Shown here: in pieces, positions 34,591-34,775 of the stretch
How the letters are laid out: the number at the start of each line of letters is the position of its first letter
Position numbering within the stretch: position 1 is the stretch's first letter
Assembly (NCBI GenBank): GCA_902794155.1
Contig: CADBGN010000018.1
Span: forward strand, 1-34,775
DNA from: an uncultured Bacteroidia bacterium
GTDB lineage: Bacteria; Bacteroidota; Bacteroidia; Bacteroidales; F082
Direction of reading: 5' to 3'
DNA: 34,775 nucleotides
Translations under genes and position numbers: made by a program
The notes under the pieces: model-generated
The model's input: the letters and a program-made list of their open reading frames with translations, nothing else
The model's database searches: none
What the model was told of the DNA's origin: nothing

Positions 34591-34775
34591 ATGAAGAAAC
34601 TGATAATGACAATCGCAATCGCGACGATGCTGGCGGTGCCGGCGATGGCCCAGGTGTTCATGGACGACGAGGAGATGAACGCGAACCGAAGCGACAGAGG
34701 CGGAGAGGGTTTTGGCGTGATGGTGCCTCAGACGGGAGTGGAATACGACCAATGGAAGTACACGCCCATGGGCGA
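34591..34775 (+). CDS. Small exported protein, 5' part only
   Basis: An ATG at 34591 opens a frame with a clear signal peptide (MKKLIMTIAIATMLAVPAMAQ), then an acidic/Arg segment (DDEEMNANRSDRGGEG) and VEYDQWKYTPMG, and runs off the end of the window after 61 codons. The YTPMG ending resembles the point before a hydrophobic tail in small Bacteroidales envelope proteins, but that part is not visible. It follows the giant adhesin gene by 158 bp, most of it repeat, and may be a companion of it. Confidence 0.7.
   Translation, partial: MKKLIMTIAIATMLAVPAMAQVFMDDEEMNANRSDRGGEGFGVMVPQTGVEYDQWKYTPMG

Overview
The window looks like a chromosomal segment of a Bacteroidales bacterium (phylum Bacteroidota). 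The evidence is three secreted proteins with type IX secretion system (T9SS) sorting domains, promoter boxes of the TTTG / TAnnTTTG type, few Shine-Dalgarno sequences, a short-chain-type threonine dehydrogenase beside kbl, and a ComEC without its usual metallo-beta-lactamase end. Every gene I can support lies on the + strand.

Layout. 1-1723: threonine catabolism, with the 3' part of kbl followed by a threonine 3-dehydrogenase. 1929-2552: a RAYT-type Y1 (HUH) transposase whose reading frame contains a repeat doublet. 2582-5453: housekeeping genes maf, surE, a small membrane protein and lpxB. 5462-9341: a cell-surface set made of a T9SS type A cargo protein broken by a frameshift, a lipoprotein and an outer-membrane barrel. 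9355-11460: comEC. 11594-11668: tRNA-Asp. 11708-15414: a CapA-type protein, prfC (RF3) and mscL. 15415-20640: a visibly AT-richer accessory stretch with a small XRE regulator, a membrane protein, three tandem zinc-ribbon/membrane proteins and a secreted protein, none of which I can assign to a known pathway. 20904-23165: a T9SS type B (gliding-motility-type C-terminus) surface protein. 23702-34432: a 3576-residue T9SS type A adhesin-like protein with CUB-like, chitobiase-like, beta-helix and GLUG segments. 34591-end: the start of a small exported protein.

A second layer of structure runs through the gene boundaries. Several unrelated families of inverted-repeat doublets (REPIN-like) sit between kbl and tdh, inside the RAYT gene, over the surE stop codon, in the probable prfC leader, between prfC and mscL, and on both sides of the giant adhesin. 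Two of these elements, 10 kb apart, share a hairpin core with identical arm spacing and two compensatory base-pair changes, so their fold appears to be maintained.

The best candidates for something undescribed are the zinc-ribbon membrane cassette at 15.8-20.6 kb, and the coexistence of a RAYT gene with many structured repeat doublets, including one inside its own coding sequence. All assignments come from reading the sequence; no database search was run.
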